Origin: Mytilus galloprovincialis
Taxonomy: Eukaryota > Mollusca > Bivalvia > Mytilida > Mytilidae
Direction of reading: 5' to 3'
DNA length: 64,000 nucleotides
Assembly (NCBI RefSeq): GCF_965363235.1
Contig: NC_134844.1
Span: 16,970,646 to 17,034,645, forward strand
Shown here piece by piece: positions 54,405-64,000 of this stretch. How positions within the stretch are numbered: the stretch's first letter is position 1; each line of letters starts with the position of its first letter. The notes beneath the pieces were generated by a model. That model did not search any database. It was not told the DNA's origin and saw only the letters and a program-made list of their open reading frames with translations. The translations under genes and the position numbers were made by a program.

Positions 54405-57125
54405 TGACTTTTCCTGAACGAATCAAAAAAGTTAAAAAATACAAATTTATAACATTAAACAAAACAAATGATTAACAAGACTGTATCAAAATAAACTTGT
54501 AATTACCACTGACAATATACTCGTACCCTACATGTTTATGTGGAATCGTGCTGGCTTAGGCACTGAAATATGATGCCGTACTTAAAAGATAATTTCAAAC
54601 AGCAATCCCATAAACAACAAACACCCATATCTAATCTTTCAGTGTCAAGAGCTTACAATTTTATTTAAGAAAAAACAAAAAAGAAATATTATCACTTCGA
54701 CATGCTTTCCCAAGTGTACAAATAACCCACATTTTTGGACTCAAAAGATAATTATGTCACTGATTATAAATGGTTCTATAGTATTATTTTATTTGATTAA
54801 TTGAATATTATGAAATATAAGACGGTTGTAATCATACTTTATTTTTTGAAAATGTTCACGTTGAGGAATTTATTACATAGAAGACAACTGTGTCAATTAC
54901 TTTTTAATAAAAAAAAAAAAAAAAAAGAATTATTCATATTTGTTTTGTATAATATGATGACAAATCAGACATCAGGTTAATTCGCGTTATGAGTATGAAT
55001 GATACCTTCTTTGGAACTGAGGCCTCTATCAGTCCCAAAAATTGAAATGAATTATTTCACATAACTATATTTCAGATAATGCATACTTTAATGTTTTTCT
55101 TGTTGTAAAACACACCGACGGGTATCAGGGTCGTTCAAAATAGAGATCAACCGTAGTTTGTTGTTGATGTGTTGAGAATCAACACTTTGCTAAAACACTT
55201 ATCATTGCAGACATTTAACGACACACTAGAATAATAATGATTATTCTTTATTTCTAAGAAGAGTAAAAAAAAGAATACTTTATCGAAGTAAGCACACATA
55301 GTAATTCATTGAAGTTGACCCGGCATTTCTTTTTATTATAATCTATTTGTTGTTTTGGTCTCGTTGTAGCTTCCTTGCTTCGATTGTGGAAAGTCGTGAT
55401 TTAATATGCGATGGGAGATTCGTCGGTTGGGAGTCGAAACATTAATAATTTACATATCCTGTAGAACGAGCGTCTGCCTGCTAACTGTTACATAGTAACT
55501 GTGAACTTACAAGTTAAATAAAACTTTACATGAGGTCGTGTATGAAGTATTGTTCATATTCTGAATGAATTATATTAAACATGAATGCTCTCTTTCAACT
55601 ATGCAAGCAATAATTGCCACTCTAACACCAATCAATCAATATCCTCTATCTATAATTTCAATATTTCGAGAGTGTCCTCTGTAGTTATTCACACCTGTTT
55701 TAACTAACCTTTTGTTTGTTAAATGAAGTTGATCTTTCTTATATGATTCCATCCTTTCTATATAAGCTAACTGATCTTAGATTAACTCTTTTTAACAAAA
55801 GCCCAGACATTTAAAATATACATTCGAAATTGTAAATGCGACGTCTTATGTTACTAAGACCAACTTAATCGGTGAAGTGGAACGAACAGCTACGATTAAG
55901 TGATTTCGAAATGAATTTTTGGCAGTAAACATTAAACGAGTATTGGTACGTGAACATTACAGTTTCCTAAATGGACTATATGATATAATAATCACAAAAG
56001 ATTCAATTGTTCGTTCTCTTTTGTTAATTTTCGTTTGATCTCATCTCTCGGTCTGTTTTCTCCAAATATTTGACTGTCCACTGTCTACATTGACGTTTTG
56101 GATTTCAATTATTTTATAAAATGGCAAGTTGTATGCGAGTAAGTCAGAGATTTCGAAAATAAAATGTTCATAAATGCAACTTATATTTTTTAACGTTTGG
56201 CTGTATTTGTTATTAAACGGAATATCGCATCCTTTTGCGAGGGTAGTTTGTTTTCTAAAAACAATAAATTCAGCTACAATCCATTTACATTTATTGATCT
56301 TTGTTAAATATAGTCTAATAGGTTATCTGTTTCACATCGTGGTAAGATCTCTGAATAATGTTTCCATAGATTCTAGCTTTGATTTTGTGTTTTTGATTAT
56401 TGTTTTTTTTTTGTGTTTAATGACATTCTGTCAGCATTATAACTACATCGTGGCGGACAGTTTTTATTTGTGAAGAAACTAGAGTAATCGTTGAAAACCA
56501 CACCGTTTCGACAGGAAAAACTTATAATCCTAAATTGTCTTCATTTTCTTGAGAGGCCCAGTCTCTATACGATTTACTAAATTAACTCTAAGCAGCCTTT
56601 AATCAAGTAAGTTTGGAGTTGAAGTCAACTGAAGTCAACAATTCTCATGTATTTTTCAAACATAATTGAATAAAAGTTCTATACAATTATGACAGGTAAT
56701 GCCAATGATGAAACATTTGCAACTGGACGTGACAATTGCAGCAATTAGGCAACAACTCTATGATTTGTTGGACATAACATGACTCAATTGTCTCATATTC
56801 AACTACAATGTGACTAATACGTAGCCGTTGTTTATAGCATCATGAGACGTTTTAACATACTCTTTGTGAATAATGTGAACTATTACAATATTTCTTTTCC
56901 GATATCAATGCGTCCATGACCGATCATTGAACTATATATTTAGCCATAATCATAGTTTATTAGTCTTTGGTGCAAATTAGTTTATGTCTTGTTTTTTTGT
57001 AAATCTTCACGCCAAAATAACAAAACACCTTATTAATGAAGTAATTTGTTGGATGTATAATGTGACAAGATGTATAATTGTTTTGAGCGAAAAAATAATT
57101 TCTAATGCGATCAAAGGTTTGTATG
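54405..57125. other. Intergenic, no gene recognised
   Basis: AT-rich, with an A-run at 54909-54926. At 56122 ATGGCAAGTTGTATGCGA abuts GTAAGTCAG, but six codons are too few to call an exon. Confidence 0.4.
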
Positions 57126-57127
57126 AT

Positions 57128-57300
57128 GATAGTTATCAAAAGTACCAGGATTATAATTTTATACGCCAGACGCACGTTTCGTCTACATAAGACTCATCAG
57201 TGACGCTCAGATCAAAATAGTTCAAAAAGCCAAATAAATACAAAGTTGAAGAGCATTGAGGACCCAAAATTCCAAAAAGTTGTGCCAAATACGAATGTGT
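57128..57300 (-). mobile_element. Retrozyme fragment with an intact hammerhead
   Basis: Begins AGTTATCAAAAGTACCAGG and runs through the ribozyme to AAAAAGTTGTGCCAAATACG. It holds about half a unit and has no second ribozyme. Confidence 0.75.
57163..57206 (-). ncRNA. Hammerhead ribozyme, type I, intact core
   Basis: Minus strand: GCGTCA, CTGATGA, stem II GTCT/AGAC with loop TATGT, GAAAC, loop of stem III, GTC, TGGCGT. Stem I pairs as in the copy at 14994, and every core residue is present. It is a separate genomic copy with a different stem II loop. Confidence 0.85.
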
Positions 57301-57304
57301 TCCG

Positions 57305-59215
57305 ATTCAGTATCTCTTTACGAATTCTCGTGGACATAATTATTAATGAAATCAGCTTTATTTTCAAGAGAAAAATTTATCTAATTATTGACATCAACTG
57401 TTTGAAAAATAATTAAACATTTTTAACACAGCTATGATAGAAAATAAATTCAGTTTCTGACGTAAAACGAAATAGAAAATATTAAAATTACAAATATGTT
57501 AATAAAACATACGTACGCAAGGTTTAAACTACATTTTTGTAAGTACAAAAAAAAACGCCCGTATCACATGCATGTTGAATGCATCATTTAACAAATTTTG
57601 ATATATAGTGAAAAAGAAAACACATTTATATTATCAAAGGCACAATGTACTTACAATTCCCAAAAGAAGCAAACTGAATGCATTTACTATCACATGATTA
57701 TCAATATGTTCACTTCATTAATTTACTAGTTTGGAAAACAACCATTTATCTAATATTATTGCGACTGGTCTTTCGTAGAATGTAACATAGAGCACAAAAA
57801 ACAAACACAACAATAACCCAAATAAGAATTCCCTGATCAAATAATAACGCTTAAAACATATAGATAACTCAAAATGTTTTTTGTGTTGTTGTTGTTCGAT
57901 CGATATTTTTTTTCGGGCACAAATCCATTGACAGTTATTATTTAGAACAAAACTACTAGTATACAAAAGGTAAATATTTTATTTTTTGTGCATTGAAATT
58001 GTAAACTAATTAATTTGCACATTATACAAGATTATTTTCTTCCTATATCTCTTGTTTTTTACATTTTTAAATCGACCTTTGAAGGACTTGACAATTATTG
58101 TAGATCTAATTTGATCGTTTCACTATTCTACTATTTCTGTCCTTATACTCCTTTGCTTTTCAAATATTCGGCTTTGAACATTTCAAAGGAAGTTAAGTCC
58201 GGTTCGGAGGGATATCTTTTATAACAAAAGTGATGTTTACATTTTTAAGGCGGTGAATTTTGCAATGAAAATATCTAGTTTTACTAACAAATCCAGAGGA
58301 CATTTAGAGGTTAACATGTTAGGATCTTCAACTTTATAGTTGTGTTTTCCACTAAGTCTTGTAGTTTAATCAAAGTGTGAAAATCTTGATTGGCAAGTGA
58401 CAGATTTAAAATGAATGTATACCTGTAAAGCAATTATTGTTTTTTTCTAAGATATTTTGAGATTATGTTAATGTGATCTTTGTGCTCTATGTTACACTCC
58501 GTCAACTAAAAAATTCAAAGAGCCAAAATGTACAGACAACTTTACTTCAAATTGTAAAAAAACGAAATTTCATCAACTGTATGAGCTACACCATATCTTT
58601 TTCTATTTAATTTTTTAGCGTTTGTTCACCTAGTTGCTTGTGGATTGATGAATGCTATCATGAGAGAAAGTGAAGAAGGGCATTGACATGCAGAACTAAT
58701 GAAATTGTTTTAGTTTATATGGTTGTTATTGCTGAGGTCGTTTACAGAATTGAAATAATGAACTTTTACAAACCTGTCTTTCTAGAAATTGTAGTCTAGT
58801 TCTATTATCTAATTTCAGCTTGTGAATTTTCTATTACTAGTTCTATTTTGATAATAATGCCCTACTAACTTAGTGTCACATTTGCTCCCCGTACTGTTGA
58901 TTCATTTTCCGATAACTTACACAAACAGATTTTTTTTAGAGTGGTCATGTAGTTTGCTGTTACTACGTCGACCGAGGTTTGGCCCTAGTAAACATGCTTA
59001 ACTCTGTCACAATTGTGTATGTATCTGTCAGGGATCTATATTTCAGTGATTATCGTCTGTTGCAGTATATTTTTTGTTTGGTTTTGGTTTATTATTTTTT
59101 TGTACATTTTATATAAGTGAGTTATATCGTTTGAGTTGATTTACACTTTTCATTTCGGGTTCTTTTTAACTTGCTCTGTCAATATTTAATGCGAATATGC
59201 AGAAATACTTAGTGT
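57305..59215. other. Intergenic, no gene recognised
   Basis: AT-rich with no supported ORF, RNA or repeat. Confidence 0.35.
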
Positions 59216-59218
59216 ACG

Positions 59219-59252
59219 TTTATAACCCAACGACGACAAATCATCTAGAAAG
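59219..59252 (+). repeat. 34-bp direct repeat, copy 1
   Basis: TTTATAACCCAACGACGACA and the following AATCATCTAGAAAG recur exactly at 60135-60168, at the 5' junction of the second naiad. Confidence 0.85.
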
Positions 59253-59969
59253 TATTATATGTTCCCCACCAAAAGAGGTATTTTTATCTTTTATGAATGC
59301 ATTATTTCTTACGCATTGTTGATTAACGTACCTCTCTTTGTTATATCATATCATAACATACCATCAACAGTACCATTGTAAATGCATCATAATAATTATG
59401 CTAAATACGACAATTTAGCGTTCCGGTGAGGGTAAAACCAGAAAAGCGGTTCGAATGAATGAAATTTATAATTTGCTGTTTTCATTTTTGAATGCGTATT
59501 CGATGATTTTATTTTATTAATTTTCAAACCCAAATCCGACATTGATATGTTGGAACGTTGGAATTGAACAAAACAAAATATCTGATACGGAATATTATTT
59601 AGGAAAAAAATTCAGACCGAAAATTGGTAATAGTTTAGCTCACAAACATCAAGTATTTAATAATAACAAATGTTAAGCCTGTATTTCTCTTTTGACAAAA
59701 AGACCTCCTCGATTTTGAAAATTTGAAAATTAGTATTTACTCAATGAAGGTCAACATACATGTGTAAAAAATTAACTTTACTCAACTTTTTTTCGGATGA
59801 GGAAAAGGGGAGGAATCTAAATCTTGTTTTCTTTGTCTATAGAGTGTCTATATGGAATTATATTTTTCTTTGTTGAAATAGTTATTTGTTTTATAGTGTT
59901 TGTGTTTATAACACAACTTTGCCTGCTGTACCACTATTTTTGACAACTTTACTTATTGTGTAAAAAGTA

Positions 59970-60140
59970 AATAAAAAAAAAATACCTTACTCCGAAAAAT
60001 ATTCAAAATTGAAAGTCCTTAATCAAATGGCAACTTCAAATGATAAAACACTTCAAACGAATGGACAACAACTTTCATATTCCTGACTTGGTACAGGCAT
60101 TCGCAAATGCAGAAAATTGTGAATTGAACCTGGTTTTATA
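59970..60140 (+). repeat. Family A copy truncated by the naiad junction
   Basis: TTGAAAGTCCTTAATCAAATG, CTTCAAACGAATGGACAAC, CTTGGTACAGGCATTCGC and GAACCTGGTTTTATA, after which normal family A sequence is replaced by the 34-bp repeat. Confidence 0.65.
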
Positions 60141-60168
60141 ACCCAACGACGACAAATCATCTAGAAAG
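60135..60168 (+). repeat. 34-bp direct repeat, copy 2, at the naiad 5' junction
   Basis: Exact copy of 59219-59252, placed between family A and the first naiad base (AATGTAACCG). It looks like templated filler at a truncation junction; TTTATA is shared by both sides. Confidence 0.75.
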
Positions 60169-60305
60169 AATGTAACCGTAAAAATTGTAAAACCTGTGAT
60201 ATACTAATAACTGATACTTTCAAAGTAATTTAAGCACCAAAAATTACAATACACATAGTCATGATGTCCAATACTGTATAAGGTATTGAATGTACTCTTT
60301 GTGGA

Positions 60306-62893
60306 TTGATCTACGTCGGGGAAACTCGACAAAGACTCAATTTTAGGATGAATGAACATCGGTCTAATGTTAATGATCCTAATAACAACAAATTTCTCTA
60401 TAAACATTTCAATCAGCCTGACCATTCTATTGTTTCAATGAAAGTCCGGATTATAGAGAAAATATATCATCCAACAAATGACCCCATATTGAGTACACCA
60501 TATCGTTTACAACGAGAAGACTTTTGGATAAGAGAGTTGGGAACAGCCATTCCCTATGGATGCAATGACAAAATTGATGGTGTAGGTATTTTGTCTAGTC
60601 CCAGGTGTAGTACCGTCAATACATTACAATTATTTAATACTTCTGCTCGACGAAAAAGAAATCATGGTCACAGAAAATATATACCACCTGCTGTACACAC
60701 CGTGACAATTGATAGTCTATTAACATCTGTTTAAAAACCTTTAGGAATTCATCATATTAGAACTAAATTATACTCCATTTCATTGTCAAAACTTTCTTTA
60801 CTATTTCAAGATGCCCAAAATACTTCCGTTACTGATTCTCGTTCTATTTTGTATAGATTAGTTGCAATTATCATGGACATTGCTAACCATAGACTATTCA
60901 AACCCGTATTGACTACATCCAATAGTGAGGAAAAACGTTATTTTGTAAAGGTAGAATTCGCCAATAAAGGTTTAGATGCTGTAAATATTAGCAATATTTT
61001 CCATCAAAAATCTGTACAAAAAGCTATACCTGATTACTTCAAAAATAAAGCTACACCTGTTATTTCTTATACTTACACAAAGTGTACTGCATCCAAAATT
61101 TTCAACCACAAGAAAGTTTTAGAGGCTTTTAACCTCAAAGATACAAAATCCAAACCTCCGGATTGCTCATGTGAATCGTCACAATACAATTACAGTCCAG
61201 CTGGTCATATTGTTACTGGTGACCTTGGTATCGTTACCAATGAACAACTAAGAGAGTTGTTAGCCAAGGGACCAAAATATAGAATCCCCCAGCCTGGAAA
61301 AAGAACTTCAAGTTACGGATGGATGCAGTTGAGGACTATGCAAGAAAATGGGTAAAGCGCGAACCAGAAGAACCAGAACTGGACACTCTGTCTGAATGGA
61401 TCAAAGCTATTCGATCATGCATTCAGAGGCGCATACAAAAACTACGATGTAATATGAGTACTAGAGTTTCTCACCCTTTCAAGAATCCGGAGGTTGTGGA
61501 TGCTTTATCCTCTTTGCATGACAAATATGTCGTTGTTCCAGCAGATAAAGCCTCCAATAATATTGTCTTCATATGTAAAAAACATTATTTGCAATGTCTC
61601 ACTACAGAGCTTGGAATTGATAAAACTACTGGTAATCCTACATATTCTTTAACATCATTTACCAAGGACGAAATTTTACAAAATCGTAAATCTGTCCTTC
61701 TTTCTTTTAGTATCAACATCAAAGAAAACGAAGAAAACTTGCCTTCATTATACTGGATACCTAAATTACACAAAACTCCATATAAAGAACGATACATAGC
61801 TGGGTCTTCAAAATGTTCGACTAAACATCTTTCTAAAGTACTGACTACTATTCTTTCTACAGTTAAAGATGGGCTTCAAAAATATTGTGAGGAGATATAT
61901 TCTACCAGTGGTGTTAACCAGATGTGGATTCTCAAAAATTCGAAAGATCTACTGCTTAACCTTCGATCACAATCTTTGCAATTTTGCAGCAACATAAAAA
62001 CCTGTCATTTTTCTACGCTATATACTACTATTCCCCATGCTCAGTTGAAAGATCGACTTCACCATCTCAAAGAACAGAGCTTTTTCTATAAAAATGGGAA
62101 CCGTAGAAACAAATTTCTTGTTTTGGGTTACAATGATTCGTATTTTGTGAAGAATCACACTGAATCTTCCAGAAAATATACTGAAGATGATATTATCAAC
62201 ATGCTGGACTTTTTGATCGACAATATATTTGTTGAGTTTGGAGGATTTATATTTCAACAGACAGTCGGTATTCCAATGGGTACTAATTGTGCACCCCTGT
62301 TGGCTGATTTGTTTTTGTACTCGTATGAAGCAGAATTCATTCAGAACCTTCTAAAAGACAAAAAGAAAAAGCACCTTGCAAAATTCTTTAATTTTACTTT
62401 CCGATATATTGATGATGTTCTATCATTTTATAACCCATATTTCAGCCAATACCTACATCTCATATATCCCAGTGAACTTGAAATTAAGGATACTACTGAT
62501 ACTAGAAGGGTCCGTGTAACACTTATCATTTCATACCTTGATCTTTTCCTCAATATTGACGTAGATGGACGACTTCACACGAAAATCTATGATAAACGGG
62601 ACGATTTCAACTTCCCAATTATCAATTTCCCATTTCTCAGCAGTAACATACCCTCTGCCCCTTCGTATGGTGTTTACATATCAAAATTGATACGTTATTC
62701 TCGTGCTTGTTCACACTATACGGACTTCATATACAGGAGTGTTCTCCTTACGCAGAAACTGCTCCAACAAAGTTATGAGGAGGACAGATTAAAATTGACA
62801 CTCCGTAAATTTTATGGACACCATCACGAATTGGTGGATCCATACGATGTGTCTTTCACCAAACTAGCTAAGGACATTCTTACCACATGGTAG
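60306..62893 (+). pseudogene. Broken naiad protein: GIY-YIG, CxC domain and RT in three open pieces
   Basis: Open pieces: 60306-60734 (IYVGETRQRLNFRMNEHRS, endonuclease), 60783-61355 (linker with CSC replaced by DCSCESSQYNYSPAGH, CxC kept) and 61319-62893 (RT with QQTVGIPMGTNCAPLLADLF and FRYIDDVLSF). Three breaks separate or disturb them: a stop after the endonuclease, a small change with frame shift near 61295, and a short insertion near 62510. Residue differences from the intact copy are few (for example MNEHRS for MNDHRS), pointing to recent common origin. Confidence 0.9.
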
Positions 62894-63739
62894 ATTGTGG
62901 TTTGTCATTATGTCGTCTAATCTTTTAATTACCGAAAGTGACTTATTCCCGATTGTGACTGTTTTGCTGAGTGTGAATTCGCATTACTATAAGACGTGTT
63001 ACGGTACTTGTCTATCCCAAATTCATGTATTTAGTTTAAATGTTTAATGTTATATTTGTAATTTTCATCGGATTTTGTCAAATGTGTTGACGTCTTTTCT
63101 ATTATATATATGTGTTATGGTTTAAAACAAATTTATCACCGCATTCATTCATTAGATTTCATTTTGTTCAACGTAATCAGTACGATATTTTACGTTTGAA
63201 GTTAGATTCAAAACAAACCGGACATAGCTTTATAATATAGTTAATTGCTACCTTAGTTTGCTATTAATAAGTATTAAAATGTGCATTGTTATTAAATGCA
63301 GTATTTAGTTCAAATATAATCTTAAATCAATCCTTATTCTATCTTATTCATTCAAATGTGACGTCATTGTTGATTTTTTGATGATCTGTTTTACAAATTC
63401 AAATGACGTCATTTTTTTGTCATTTTTTACAATTTCAAATATGATGTCACTTGGCGTTCAGGTTTAAACCTATTCGGATTTGTCTACATTTTGTGTTACA
63501 AATGTCTGGTTATGTAATGTATTTCAGTTGTTTCCTGTAATAAGTTAATACTTCAGTCTTATCATGTACATCTTTTGTATATAATTTTATAAATTTACTG
63601 TTTGCAAAAGTATAAATTATTCTAAATAATAGGGATGTTCTGGTAACTAACAGAACACCCTGGCCGTTTTTGGCACAACTTTTTTGATCTTTTGGTCCTC
63701 GATGCTGTTCGACTTTATGCTTGTTTCGGCTTTCAAACT

Positions 63740-63810
63740 TTTGTATCTGGGCGTCACTAGTAGATCTTGTGTGGACAAAATGCACTTCTGGCGTATTAAA
63801 ATTTTGAACT
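63740..63810 (+). repeat. Retrozyme-like hammerhead relic in the second naiad 3' UTR
   Basis: GGGCGTCACTAGTAGATCTT, GTGTGGACAAAATGCAC and TTCTGGCGTATTAAAATTTT align with hammerhead repeats over stem I, stem II and the flank. The stem I halves still pair; the core reads CTAGTAG, so no cleavage is expected. Confidence 0.65.
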
Positions 63811-64000
63811 TGTTGCCTTTTGTTGGCTGTTGTTTGTGTGTTTCTTTGTCGATTGTGTTCTCCAATTTATTTATATTGTAGTCCTGTGGTGTTGAGTTGT
63901 CATTTTAATGTTATATTCCACATGGCTATAAAAGAGGGAGGTTTGGCATGCCACAAAACCAGGTTCAATCCACCATTTTTTCCTGTTAAAAATGTCCTGT

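Larger units (their letters stand above)
60169..64000 (+). mobile_element. Second naiad-type PLE, 5'-truncated, runs off the window
   Basis: Matches 37229-41640 in reverse complement at high identity. It starts inside the Cys cluster before the GIY-YIG domain, so the leader and about 90 codons are missing. After the stop at 62893 its 3' UTR follows that of the first copy (GACTGTTTTGCTGAGTGTGA, TGTTGACGTCTTTTC), with one unit of the retrozyme-like segment at 63740-63810. The element's end lies beyond the window. Confidence 0.9.

Noticed and set aside
56122-56139. ATG plus six codons followed by a good donor
   Set aside because: Too short and without a matching acceptor or homology to call a first exon.
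1-64000. CRISPR arrays, bacterial operons, rRNA or tRNA genes
   Set aside because: Intron-exon genes and eukaryotic retroelements dominate. The only regular arrays are the 76-, 161-, about 165- and 502-bp tandem repeats without spacers. No tRNA or rRNA signature was seen by eye.

Overview
The window is AT-rich animal nuclear DNA and most resembles a marine bivalve, probably a mussel of the Mytilus type. The grounds are small genes with short exons in long introns, a bivalve-type short-chain-collagen-C4-like secreted protein, dispersed hammerhead-ribozyme repeats (retrozymes), many Penelope-like retroelements (PLEs), and tandem-repeat-core elements with microsatellite tails like the bivalve 'pearl' family. 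Species is inferred from content; no database was searched.

Host genes are few and split. (1) 203-3191 (+): four exons of a secreted C4-like protein, with one extra A in a homopolymer in the last exon. (2) 9419-9566 (-): first coding exon of a small single-pass membrane protein. (3) 13684-21279 (+): a two-exon Ras/Rab-like GTPase of 213 residues with a cysteine-rich tail; its 7-kb intron is full of repeats, including a long inverted repeat. (4) 29405-29778 (-): probable last two exons of an unidentified gene. (5) 31805-47590 (-): three candidate exons of a small helical protein, the last preceded by 18 exact 76-bp repeats that each carry a splice acceptor and a 21-nt heptad-coding segment. 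(6) 48596-51183 (-): a complete 86-residue secreted paralogue of (5).

The rest is mostly mobile DNA. Two copies of one N-terminal-endonuclease PLE (naiad type) lie in opposite orientation about 20 kb apart: 37229-41946 (-), with an uninterrupted 1004-residue ORF, and 60169 to the window end (+), 5'-truncated and broken. A related PLE family has a 2-kb copy at 23583-25590, a 1-kb copy at 34988-35975 and several 3'-tail fragments. A canonical PLE with C-terminal endonuclease (14100-14936) and a separate PLE RT relic (30420-30870) are also present. Retrozyme-like repeats carry hammerhead motifs with intact cores at 14994-15037, 15346-15386 and 57163-57206, and the naiad 3' UTR contains a segment homologous to them. 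Three elements with tandem-repeat cores, a microsatellite and terminal hairpins occur at 25893-27185, 30871-31662 and 36621-43624; the last is split by the intact naiad. MITE-like elements and short dispersed families (here called A, B and C) fill much of the remainder.

The points most worth following are the tandem acceptor/heptad array in front of gene (5), the hammerhead retrozymes and their homology with the naiad 3' UTR, and the intact naiad ORF nested in a tandem-repeat element. Exon structures were read by eye from splice signals and phase and have no transcript support here.
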